A DNA stretch of 64,000 nucleotides from Acetivibrio alkalicellulosi. GTDB lineage: Bacteria; Bacillota; Clostridia; Acetivibrionales; Acetivibrionaceae. The stretch lies in contig VLTH01000001.1 in NCBI GenBank assembly GCA_008125075.1, positions 341,497-405,496 of the forward strand, read 5' to 3'. Under the pieces are notes generated by a model that searched no databases, was not told where the DNA came from, and saw only the letters and a program-made list of their open reading frames with translations. This document shows positions 18,575 through 26,071 of the stretch, piece after piece; within the stretch, counting starts at the first letter, position 1; every line of letters starts with the position of its first letter. The position numbers and the translations under genes are program-made.

Positions 18575-18687
18575 TTGCGTAGAGGCTCATTTACCAATTT
18601 AAGCTAGATCCCCTTGGATTTTAGGGGGTATACAATTACGCAAAACTCAATTATTTTGCGTATTAGTATCAACTCCACTGCCAAAAC
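18575..18687. repeat. Repeat module A, copy 1
   Basis: This ~113-bp unit is shared with 21349-21461. It starts TTGCGTAGAG, contains the hairpin CCCCTTGGATTTTAGGGG and the inverted pair ACGCAAAA...TTTTGCGT (around 18639-18662), and ends ACTCCACTGCCAAAAC. Here it runs in frame into the hypothetical gene at 18688. The compact hairpins and the different sequences after the common end suggest the terminus of a mobile element. Confidence 0.65.
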
Positions 18688-19114
18688 ACCAAGTCCAGAG
18701 ACTGAGGGCACAAAAACAACTATAGAAACTCCGACACCTGAACCTTATTCTGATAATACAGAAGTAAATCAGTTTGAAAATATAGGATATTATTTAGGTG
18801 AGTGGTTAAACAGAAACCTAACTGAGGTTATAGAAGATGAAGAAGGAAGTCTGATAGAGGATACCAATGATGATAAAACAGTATATATGGGATTTATAAG
18901 GTTGGATGAATACAGTAGAATTACTGGATGTATGGATATTGTTAGAGATAAAAATGGTGTGCAGAGTAATATAATTGAGGATGGAAAATATATTATCCGT
19001 TATGAAGGGATGGATGATGATGGAATACGAATTACCGTTTCAAGAGTTGAAGATACAGAAGTTCGAGCAAGGTACATATTTGATCGAACTACTTTACAAT
19101 ACAAAGTTGAGTAA
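18688..19114 (+). pseudogene. Hypothetical secreted-protein fragment
   Basis: The frame (open from 18614 through module A) encodes a Thr/Pro-rich linker (TEGTKTTIETPTPEPYSDNT) and an acidic domain (FENIGYYLGEWLNRN, DDKTVYMGFIRLDEYSRITG, VEDTEVRARYIFDRTTLQYK). The linker resembles those that follow a lipoprotein signal, but no signal peptide is present and the 5' end is replaced by module A. Fragments of the same gene recur at 3831-3917 and 20966-21062. The function is unknown. Confidence 0.55.
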
Positions 19115-19206
19115 TAACACTTTGAAGGAATGATAAAACAGAGATTTTCATTAGACTCCTACTTAAGATATTATTAACAAAAGTTAAATAGTGAAAAATA
19201 TAAAGT
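19030..19206. repeat. Repeat module B, copy 2 (truncated)
   Basis: It is nearly identical to 3831-4008, from AATTACCGTTTCAAGAG to the AAAGT at 19206, where a recombinase gene tail begins on the other strand. The terminator hairpin of the full module is lost. The first part is the coding end of the gene at 18688. Confidence 0.75.
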
Positions 19207-19209
19207 AGA

Positions 19210-19356
19210 TTATGTTTCTGCATCCACCTTCAAGCCAGACTTGAATTCCACAGTGAACCGACCCTCGAATACAAAAACCTTCTCAATCAGCCGCCGCACA
19301 AGCTGTTCGTCGTATTCGGCAAGGTTCTGAGCATCACCGATATATTTTTCATTTCG
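19210..19356 (-). pseudogene. Serine recombinase C-terminal tail
   Basis: The frame reads RNEKYIGDAQNLAEYDEQLV, then RRLIEKVFVFEGRFTVEFKS and ends VDAET-stop, the typical end of a large serine recombinase. Nothing upstream continues it. Its codons (CTG, CGG, GTG) are richer in G/C than the neighbours, suggesting a recent outside source. Confidence 0.7.
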
Positions 19357-19568
19357 CAAAAACAATTAATAACTCAAGCATAATGACAGAGCAATCCAGC
19401 AATATTATGTTTCATTATTATATACCTCGTAAACCCTCGCTCTTATCTGGGGGTGGAAACTCAGCATATCAAGTATTTTATAAAATATCGATCACTGGGG
19501 AATAATATTTCCTATAATATTCTATAAATCAAATTGCGATATTGATTTATTTAAGGAGAGATATCTAT

Positions 19569-20645
19569 ATGAAAGTTGCTATAATGGGTGGAGGTCCAGC
19601 AGGACTTGCATGTGCTATAGAATGTGAAAAGCTTGGTGTTATGGCAGAAATATTTGAGAGGAATCCACGGGTAGGATGGTTATGGCCTTCGATAAATTTC
19701 TGGCCTAATATCTTTTATAATAATTTGGGAGCTAAAGATGCAAGGGAGTATATAAAAACTGAGTTTGGTATTGATTTTACAGTTTTAAATAGTACAGCCA
19801 GTTTTATTATGAAATCGGCTGGAAAGCAGGTAAGTGTTACAGGGACACTCGGATTGACTGTTGGGAGAGGTACAGCGGATGAATCATTGGAAAACCAATT
19901 AATGCGTCAAATTAATAAAACGCCTATTCATTACAACTATTTGGGGGATTACAATGCATTAGCCAAAGAATATGAATATGTAGTCGTTGCCACAGGAAGA
20001 GAAACAGAAGCGCGTAATATGGGGCTATGGCAGGACGAAGGAAGTATTACTATAATAGGGGCTATAGCAGTAGGTAATTTTGATATTAACTCATCTGCAA
20101 TTTACTTTAATACTGAATATGCAGGAACTGGGTATGGTAGAGTAACTCCTTTTAATCAACACTGTGGTACTGTAGAATTATATATAATTGGGAAGCCTGA
20201 AATGCAGGCAATGGAACTTTTTCAAAAATTCATTCAAACGGAGAAGCTGGAGGCTCTGGATTATTTATATAGAAATATTCCCCCAACATTTACAACAGGT
20301 AAGGTTACAAAGTTTCAAAAAGATAATATATTATTAACTGGAAGATCAGCCGGATTAACAGACAGGGTATTAGGTGTGGGAGCAATTGAAGCCGTAGTAA
20401 GTGGTACTATGGCGGCTAGAGCAATAGCTAAAAAAGAGGATTATTCCTCCTTGGTAAAGCCCCTACAATCACATATAGAAAGTATTTCAGCTTTTAGAAA
20501 AAATATTAATAATTTTACTAATGATGATTTTGATAAGGTTGTATCAATATTAGGTGCACCTGTAATCAAACAGACTGTATATAATACAAGAATTGACCTA
20601 GTTGGTAAAGCTGGCAGCATACTAAAAATGCTTAGTAAATCATAA
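19569..20645 (+). CDS. FAD-dependent oxidoreductase
   Basis: This 358-residue protein begins MKVAIMGGGPAGLACAIECE, the GxGxxG dinucleotide-binding motif, with the ribose-binding acid in AEIFERN. It keeps YEYVVVATGRET and a C-terminal ILLTGRSAGLTDRVLGVGAI...MAARAIAKK pattern, as in geranylgeranyl reductase/lycopene cyclase-like flavoproteins. The substrate is unknown. ATG 19569 follows AAGGAGAG at good spacing; an upstream ATG at 19542 overlaps that site. It is an intact gene between two recombinase tails, so it may be cargo of a lost element. Confidence 0.75.
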   Translation: MKVAIMGGGPAGLACAIECEKLGVMAEIFERNPRVGWLWPSINFWPNIFYNNLGAKDAREYIKTEFGIDFTVLNSTASFIMKSAGKQVSVTGTLGLTVGRGTADESLENQLMRQINKTPIHYNYLGDYNALAKEYEYVVVATGRETEARNMGLWQDEGSITIIGAIAVGNFDINSSAIYFNTEYAGTGYGRVTPFNQHCGTVELYIIGKPEMQAMELFQKFIQTEKLEALDYLYRNIPPTFTTGKVTKFQKDNILLTGRSAGLTDRVLGVGAIEAVVSGTMAARAIAKKEDYSSLVKPLQSHIESISAFRKNINNFTNDDFDKVVSILGAPVIKQTVYNTRIDLVGKAGSILKMLSKS

Positions 20646-20682
20646 AGCATTTTTTATAACAAATATCTTGATTGTTTTATCG

Positions 20683-20955
20683 TCAGGCTTCTACATCCAC
20701 CGTAACACTGGACTTAAATTTCACAGTGAATTTATTCTCGTAGACGGTGATCTTTTCAATCAACCGCTGGACAAGCGACTCGTCGTATTCTGTGATGGCG
20801 GTGGGTTGCTCCTGCAGGAATGTATTCATGTCGGAAATCCGTTTTTTCAGGTCATCCCGACCAGCGCTTTCTAGCTGAAGCTTCTGCTTTTCCTCGCGAA
20901 GATGGTAAATTTCATCCCCAACTTTCTCATAGTCTGATTTGGAACTGGCCAGTTT
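20683..20955 (-). pseudogene. Serine recombinase C-terminal fragment
   Basis: The frame reads LASSKSDYEKVGDEIYHLRE, then a coiled coil and SLVQRLIEKITVYENKFTVK with SVTVDVEA-stop. It corresponds to the last ~90 residues of a large serine recombinase and is related to the tail at 19210. Upstream similarity ends at about 20955, where module B copy 3 begins. Confidence 0.75.
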
Positions 20956-20965
20956 TATTCTCATA

Positions 20966-21348
20966 GTACAGAAGTAAATCAGTTTGAACATATAGGTTAT
21001 TATTTAGGTGAATGGATAAGCACATATTTGATCGAACTACTTTACAATACAAAGTTGAGTAATAACACTTTGAAGGAATGATAAAACAGTGATTTTCATT
21101 AATTTCCTACTTAAGATATTATTAACAAAAGGCAAATTGTGAAAAATAAAAAGTTCTATTAAAAGGGTAGAAACTATAGTTTTCTACTCTTTTATATCCC
21201 AAGTCCACTGAACCCTTGAAAGGGGTGCAAAAATCAAAAAAATACACACTCAAGCACTCAAGTGTGATTTTTGAAAATCTTTAAATCGAGCAGCAGTGGA
21301 CTAATCTCAACCCACGAGGAAATTGGAAACATAAAATCTAAAGGCATT
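20966..21348. repeat. Repeat module B, copy 3, with internal deletion
   Basis: It starts with the GTACAGAAGTAAATCAGTTTG segment of the 18688 gene, skips about 270 bp (GAATGGATAAG joined to CACATATTTG), and then follows the whole non-coding module including the palindrome and hairpin up to AAAGGCATTT. Module A follows directly, an order not seen in the other copies. Confidence 0.75.
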
Positions 21349-21461
21349 TTGCGTAGAGATTTATTTGCCAATTTAAACTAGACCCCCTTGGATTTTAGGG
21401 GGTACACAATTACGCAAAACTCAATTATTTTGCGTTACAGTATCAACTCCACTGCCAAAAC
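21349..21461. repeat. Repeat module A, copy 2
   Basis: It matches 18575-18687: TTGCGTAGAG, the hairpin ACCCCCTTGGATTTTAGGGGGT, the inverted pair TACGCAAAA/TTTTGCGTTA, and the end CCACTGCCAAAAC. Here it abuts the 3' end of an rlmD-type gene at CACGTAGAGAC. Confidence 0.65.
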
Positions 21462-21462
21462 C

Positions 21463-21591
21463 CACGTAGAGACGGTAGTACTTCTTTCCCACAAAAAAGC
21501 AGACACACATATCAACGTAAATGTGGAGTTCGGAGAGGGCGAGGGGAAAATTTCAGTAAAAAAGATTGCTCAGAAAGTTGAATTAATATAA
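21463..21591 (+). pseudogene. RlmD-type 23S rRNA (uracil-5) methyltransferase, C-terminal remnant
   Basis: The frame HVETVVLLSHKKADTHINVN continues VEFGEGEGKISVKKIAQKVE and stops after 42 codons. HVETVVLLS is the conserved C-terminal end of RlmD/RumA proteins, and the following tail is seen in clostridial versions. The catalytic part is absent; module A replaces it. Integrative elements are known to enter the 3' end of rlmD/rumA at this sequence, so the joint may be an old attachment site. Confidence 0.6.
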
Positions 21592-21760
21592 ATATTTAGA
21601 CTGATTAATATTTATATGAGTTTTTAATAAAACCTATACTACTAGAGGCTAAGTATGAGTCAATTAGATGGAACATAAACTTAGTCTCTTTTTTATATAA
21701 GACTGGGAATCGCTTTGTGAAACGTATATAATAAAAGAAAAGATTACAAGGAGTATGATT

Positions 21761-22041
21761 ATGAACTCTGAAATTATAATGTATCAGACCGAAGATGGTC
21801 TGACAAAAATAGAAACTACTTTTGAAAATGATACCGTTTGGCTCTCCATTGACCAAATGGCTGAATTATTTCAGCGTGATAAATCCACTATCTCTAGGCA
21901 TATAAAAAATATATTTAACTAAGGGGAACTGCAGCTGATGGTAAAACATATCAAGTAGACTATTATAACTTGGACGTAATTATTTCTGTGGGCTATCGTG
22001 TAAAATCCTTGCGAGGCACACAGTTCAGAATTTGGTCTAGT
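21761..22041 (+). pseudogene. RhuM-family protein remnant
   Basis: After AAGGAGTATGATT the frame starts MNSEIIMYQTEDGLTKIETT and continues DTVWLSIDQMAELFQRDKST with ISRHIKNIF, the N-terminus of the RhuM (virulence protein/Fic-like accessory) family. It hits a TAA at 21920-21922. Out of frame, YQVDYYNLDVIISVGYRVKS and RGTQFRIW follow, which belong to the same protein. The IS3 element interrupts it at about 22042. Confidence 0.75.
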
Positions 22042-22109
22042 TGACCCTGTAGCGATTTGATGGACACCAAGAAACCGAGTATAATAAAAACATAGGAGGT
22101 TTCAAGAAA

Positions 22110-22400
22110 ATGGGTAACAGAAAAAGCTATAGTAAGGAATTTAAAGAGCAGGCAGTTGATTTAGTTAGAAAAGCTGGAAAAAGCATTAATGAAGTTGCAA
22201 GAGAATTAGATATTGCAACATCAACCCTTTGTGGTTGGCTTAAAAGTAAAGATGAACATAAAGAATTTGCATTTCCAGGCAAAGGAAAGCTCCATGAGGA
22301 TGATGAAATAAGACGACTTAAAAAGGAAAATGCTAATTTAAAGTTGGAGAATGAAATTCTAAAAAAGGCGACAGCTATCTTTGCGAAAAGCCAGAAATAA
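22110..22400 (+). CDS. IS3 transposase OrfA
   Basis: OrfA is the DNA-binding component. The 96-residue protein has the helix-turn-helix [20 protein letters not shown]...[11 protein letters not shown] and a C-terminal leucine zipper ([20 protein letters not shown]). It follows an AGGAGG site. CTAAAAAAGG at about 22359-22368 is a typical -1 slippage site for making the OrfAB fusion. Confidence 0.9.
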   Translation: MGNRKSYSKEFKEQAVDLVRKAGKSINEVARELDIATSTLCGWLKSKDEHKEFAFPGKGKLHEDDEIRRLKKENANLKLENEILKKATAIFAKSQK

Positions 22401-23263
22401 AATATGGTTTTATAAAGACACATTGTAATGAGTATTCTGTTGCAAAGATAGCGAAAGTATTAAAAGTATCTAAAAGCGGCTATTATGAATGGCTTAAGAG
22501 TAAAAAATCTAATAGAGAAATTGAAAATGCAAAAATAACTAACGAGATTAGAAATATACATAAAAAATCATATGGGCTTTATGGAAGGCCAAGAATATAT
22601 AGGACATTAATGAATAAAGGTATAAAAATTAGTGAAACAAAGGTTTACAGGCTAATGAAGAAGGCTGGAATTTATTCAATAATGAAAAGAAAATTCAAAG
22701 CAACAACAAATTCAAAACACACATTGCCTGTTGCTCCAAACCTTTTAAATCGAGACTTTAAAGCAACAAAACCAAATCAAAAATGGGTAGGAGATATAAC
22801 TTATATACCAACAAAAGAAGGATGGCTGTATCTAGCAGTTATACTGGATTTGTTTAATAAAAAAGTTGTTGGATGGTCAATGGATAAAACTATGACTAAA
22901 GAACTTGTAATAAATGCATTTAATAGTGCTATTAAAAGGTGTCACCCTTCTAGAGGACTTATAATGCACACTGACAGAGGTAGTCAGTACTGCAGTAAGG
23001 AATATCAAGATACTTTAGAAAGAAACTGGGTGCTCTCAAGTATGAGTAGAAAAGGTAATTGATATGACAATGCCTGTGCAGAATCATTTTTTGGAACATT
23101 GAAAACAGAATTGGTATATTTGTTAAATTTCCAAAGTAGAAACACAGCTAAAAGTACGATATTTCAATATATAGAGGTATTTTATAATAATCAAAGGATT
23201 CATTCTTCATTGGGGTATAAAAGCCCAAAAGAATATGGTAAAGAAACAAATTTAGTTGTATAA
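22364..23263 (+). pseudogene. IS3 transposase OrfB with a nonsense mutation
   Basis: In the -1 frame the protein reads [20 protein letters not shown] through HTH_21 ([14 protein letters not shown]) and the rve core ([63 protein letters not shown]), so all three DDE residues are in the frame. A TGA at 23060-23062 replaces the Cys codon of the usual GNCYDNA motif, giving GN-stop-YDNACAESF. One base change restores it. The transposase is probably inactive. Confidence 0.88.
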
Positions 23264-23358
23264 AGTAGTGTTTATGTCGAGAAAGCCTCTTTACAATGAG
23301 TGCTCGGCATGTTAAGCTACCTAGCTAGGCAGCAACCTTCTTTAGGATCGTGAAATAA

Positions 23359-23571
23359 ATGCGGAAATTAGCAAGATACTTAAATAGGCATAAAAGATTT
23401 TCAAAAATTAAGCATAAAGAAGAAAAACTCGTAAACTTAGTGTCTATTTTAATGAGACAACGTCAATATTTTCATGATATAACATCTCTGACAAATTATA
23501 ATATCCATAGACAAGTAGAAGCAGTAAATGACAGGATTACGGCTACCACTTATTATAAAATGTTTATATGA
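23359..23571 (+). CDS. Small hypothetical protein
   Basis: A 70-residue basic ORF beginning MRKLARYLNRHKRFSKIKHK ends 10 bp before the AraC-type gene. No family was recognised and no clear ribosome site precedes it. It may be the decayed tail of a gene replaced by the IS3 insertion. Confidence 0.25.
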   Translation: MRKLARYLNRHKRFSKIKHKEEKLVNLVSILMRQRQYFHDITSLTNYNIHRQVEAVNDRITATTYYKMFI

Positions 23572-23583
23572 GGAGGTGATTGA

Positions 23584-24423
23584 ATGGAGTGGGTTCGCTC
23601 TTTGAATTTTGCTATAGACTATATTGAAGATCACTTAAATGAAAATATTGTTTGCGATGATATTGCCCAGAGCACTTTTTACTCAAGTTTTCATTTCCAA
23701 CGCACATTTTCATTATTGACAGGTATGACAGTAAGTGAATATGTGAGAAATAGAAGGCTTTCCTTAGCGGCACAAGATTTATTGAATAGCAATTTAAAAG
23801 TCATTGATGTTGCTCTTAAGTATGGGTATGATACTCCTGAAAGTTTTACAAAAGCGTTTCAACGATTTCATGGGGTATTACCATCACAAGCAAAAAAGCA
23901 TGGAACAGAACTCAAAGCGTTTAATCGTCTCACATTAAAAATTGTTTTGGAAGGTGGTAGTGTTATGGATTACAAAATTGAAAAAAAGGATTCATTCAGG
24001 GTAGTTACTAAAACTCGAAGGTTTACATCGGAAGACAGCGGTAAAGAAATCCCACTGTTTTGGTCAGATTATTTTTCGAATGGTATGCACCAACAGGTTT
24101 GCGGTATGATGGGAATATGTCTGCCAGTTGAAACAGGCTGTAAAGATTTTGAATATGGCATCGGATGTGAGGAAAAGTATGTGAAACAAATTCCTGAGGG
24201 TTTTATAACAGTGGATATACCTTCATACACATGGGCTGTTTTTAAGTGCGTAGGTGCAATGCCAGATGCTATTCAAAATATGTGGAAAAGAATTTACAGT
24301 GAATGGCTACCACAATCAAATTATGAATTGCTACCTGGATATGATATTGAGTTTTATACAGAAGGCGATACCAATAGTAAAGACTATGTTAGCGAAATAT
24401 GGATTCCAGTTAAAGAAAAATAA
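23584..24423 (+). CDS. AraC-family regulator with GyrI-like effector domain
   Basis: This 279-residue protein has an N-terminal AraC/XylS DNA-binding domain. It shows IDYIEDHLNENIVCDDIAQS, FHFQRTFSLLTGMTVSEYVR and the second helix-turn-helix IDVALKYGYDTPESFTKAFQ. The C-terminal GyrI-like small-molecule-binding domain (from about 125) contains VVTKTRRFTSED, YTWAVFKCVGAMPDAIQNMW and ELLPGYDIEFY. The layout is that of Rob-type regulators of drug or redox responses. GAGGAGGTGATTGA precedes the ATG, and a terminator follows at 24442. No adjacent target gene is intact. Confidence 0.9.
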   Translation: MEWVRSLNFAIDYIEDHLNENIVCDDIAQSTFYSSFHFQRTFSLLTGMTVSEYVRNRRLSLAAQDLLNSNLKVIDVALKYGYDTPESFTKAFQRFHGVLPSQAKKHGTELKAFNRLTLKIVLEGGSVMDYKIEKKDSFRVVTKTRRFTSEDSGKEIPLFWSDYFSNGMHQQVCGMMGICLPVETGCKDFEYGIGCEEKYVKQIPEGFITVDIPSYTWAVFKCVGAMPDAIQNMWKRIYSEWLPQSNYELLPGYDIEFYTEGDTNSKDYVSEIWIPVKEK

Positions 24424-24441
24424 TAATAGAATAAATACTGA

Positions 24442-24469
24442 AACCACACTCTAACCGGTGTGGTTTTTT
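24442..24469 (+). terminator. Terminator after the AraC-type gene
   Basis: AACCACAC (24442-24449) pairs perfectly with GTGTGGTT (24458-24465), followed by TTTT. It lies 19 bases after the stop codon. Confidence 0.85.
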
Positions 24470-24493
24470 CATGCTCAAAAACAGGAGGCTTTT

Positions 24494-24586
24494 ATGGACA
24501 TACAAAAAATATCTGTCGCTAAAATAAAAGCGGCTAAATATAACCCAAGAAAAGATCTGAAGCAGGGAGATCCTGAGTATCCCCCC
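24494..24586 (+). pseudogene. ParB-like protein, N-terminal fragment
   Basis: After AGGAGGCTTTT the frame reads MDIQKISVAKIKAAKYNPRK followed by DLKQGDPEY, the start of a ParB/Spo0J-like nuclease-domain protein common on phages and mobile elements. The homology stops abruptly at GAGTAT, where the recombinase-element end begins. The gene was evidently interrupted by insertion. Confidence 0.7.
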
Positions 24587-24660
24587 CGTGTTAAAATAGT
24601 TGTCGTAAGGTAAAAAATGTGTTAAGCTCAATAAAGAGATAAAAAGGAGACGACGACTAT
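24587..24660 (+). repeat. Integrative element end/leader, copy 2
   Basis: CCCCCCCGTGTTAAAATAG, GTTGTCGTAAGG and the AAAAAGGAG leader repeat the minus-strand block at 3766-3830. After the ribosome site a 7-codon frame MPKNNKT ends in TAA and the sequence passes into dehydratase-activase remnants. The recombinase genes that should follow are gone, so only a scar remains. Confidence 0.65.
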
Positions 24661-24663
24661 GCC

Positions 24664-24894
24664 TAAAAATAACAAAACATAATTAACCATATCTTTAAGG
24701 CTTAAGACGTGTCCATGAAATACCTTAACAGGAAGGCATGTTTCATTACTGCAGAAGCTGATACCATTATCCAAAATTTCTTTGTTTGTATCCATTGAAA
24801 AAACTACTTCAAATCCTAAATTTATGAAAAACTGTTCCCAAAGTATATTATGTTCATGGTAAAACATTCCTTTTAGCAAGCCAATCCTTATCAT
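24664..24894 (-). pseudogene. DUF2229 acyl-CoA dehydratase activase-related protein, N-terminal fragment
   Basis: MIRIGLLKGMFYHEHNILWE, ...INLGFEVVFSMDTNKEILDN and ETCLPVKVFHGHVLSLKDMV match the N-terminus of the DUF2229 proteins tied to 2-hydroxyacyl-CoA dehydratase activation. About 70 of 300 or more residues remain before the scar at 24660. It lies downstream of the activase fragment on the same strand, as expected for such gene pairs. Confidence 0.7.
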
Positions 24895-24999
24895 TATTAA
24901 CTCCTTATATCTGGTTTAACATTTCTATTTACATAAAATATTGTTATATGTTTTTTTCCAACTGTGACCACTTTCCACACTTATCACCCCAACGGGCAA

Positions 25000-25390
25000 C
25001 TACATCATTATCTGATAATCCCCAAGAGCTTCAATAGGTATCCCAAGCCTTGCAGCCTGGCGGTCAAGAAAAGAACCAGTTCCTGCAGCGCAAACAGTAT
25101 TCATGGCAAAGTCATTAACTACTCCATTTTTTAGTATAATGATTTTTGAATCCTGTCCACCTATTTCAAGAATAGTCCTGACACCAGAAACCCATTTTTG
25201 AGCAGCTACCGCATGTGTTGTTATCTCATTTTTAACTATATCTGCCCCCACTATTACCTTGGACAGATACCTCCCGCTGCCCGTTGTTCCAACTCCCATG
25301 ATTTCAATATTTCTACCTTTGTTTTCAGCTATTTGTTTCATACCATCAAGCAATACACTTATGGGCTGCCTAATACTTGTTACTTATTAT
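25000..25390 (-). pseudogene. BadF/BcrA-type 2-hydroxyacyl-CoA dehydratase activase fragment
   Basis: The open frame from about 25390 reads RQPISVLLDGMKQIAENKGR and contains the ASKHA ATPase motifs GVGTTGSGRYLSKVIVGAD, TILEIGGQDSKIIIL and NTVCAAGTGSFLDRQAARLG, with the cluster Cys in VCAAGTG. Both ends are missing; after GDYQIMM the frame shifts (NDVVARWGDKCGKWSQ). It is a remnant of an ATP-dependent reductive activator, a fermentative or anaerobic trait. Confidence 0.8.
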
Positions 25391-25426
25391 ATTCTTTGGA
25401 GATAATAAGTAAAATCCAGCTTAAAC

Positions 25427-25481
25427 TTGACAAACATTACATAACACTATATTATATAACTATAGTTATATAACGCAGTGT
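25427..25481 (+). promoter_or_regulatory. Promoter with overlapping palindromic operator for the TetR-type operon
   Basis: TTGACA (25427-25432) and TATTAT (25450-25455) are 17 bases apart. A perfect 22-bp palindrome with half-site TTATATAACTA occupies 25452-25473. It is flanked symmetrically, three bases away on each side, by ACACT (25444-25448) and AGTGT (25477-25481). The operator covers the -10, as expected for autorepression by the TetR protein. Confidence 0.8.
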
Positions 25482-25495
25482 AAGGAGAGATTAAT

Positions 25496-26071
25496 ATGCC
25501 GCCAAAAACAAAATTTGATAAAAACGCTATTGTAGATACCGCGTTAGAGGTCGCTAAAGAAAAAGGCTTTTCGGGAATCACTGCCCGAAGTGTGGCGAAT
25601 CGGCTTAACAGTTCGGTCGCCCCAATCTATGTTAATTTTGCTACTGTTGATGACTTGGTAGAGGCTGTGGTAGAGCGTGTGTTTTCTATATCTGAAGAAT
25701 TGCTTAAAAAGCAAAAAGGAAAAAGTATGTTTGAAAACATTGGAAAAGCCAGCTTGGATTTTGCTCGAGAGTATCCAGTATTGTTTCGAGAATTGTCAAT
25801 GCAACCTAATCCATATATGGCTTCTTACGATACAATTGAGAACACTATGCTTGAGGCAATGGCTGAGGATGAAACTATGAGGGGCTGGACTCGTGAGGAA
25901 CGTAGACGACTATTGCTAAAAATGCGAGTCTTTCAGATGGGGTTATCAGCCATGGTGGCCAACGGCCATGTGCCTTCATGGCTAGATAATCAAGAGTTCG
26001 ACCAGTTGCTTATGGAAGTGGGAGATGATGTATTGCTAGCACATCAAATAAAACGAAAGGAGAATTTGTAA
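25496..26071 (+). CDS. TetR/AcrR-family repressor
   Basis: This 191-residue regulator has an N-terminal TetR helix-turn-helix (KNAIVDTALEVAKEKGFSGI, ARSVANRLNSSVAPIYVNFA) and a ligand-binding helical C-terminus. It starts 14 bp after an extended palindromic operator and its stop overlaps the ATG of the following oxidoreductase (TAATG). It therefore probably represses both genes. Confidence 0.92.
   Translation: MPPKTKFDKNAIVDTALEVAKEKGFSGITARSVANRLNSSVAPIYVNFATVDDLVEAVVERVFSISEELLKKQKGKSMFENIGKASLDFAREYPVLFRELSMQPNPYMASYDTIENTMLEAMAEDETMRGWTREERRRLLLKMRVFQMGLSAMVANGHVPSWLDNQEFDQLLMEVGDDVLLAHQIKRKENL

Larger units (their letters stand above)
22042..23280 (+). mobile_element. IS3-family insertion sequence, inactive
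   Basis: The element has the two overlapping frames of an IS3-type transposase inserted in the rhuM remnant. The left end is marked by TGACCCTGTAGCGATTTGATGG just after the rhuM homology. A matching right terminal repeat was not found; similarity fades after GTGTTTATGTC near 23275, so the right end is probably lost. No target duplication could be identified. Confidence 0.7.

Noticed and set aside
23060-23062. TGA replacing Cys in IS3 OrfB as a possible selenocysteine codon
   Set aside because: The codon follows a conserved Cys position of a transposase, no SECIS-like hairpin was seen directly after it, and the element is decayed. A nonsense mutation is simpler.
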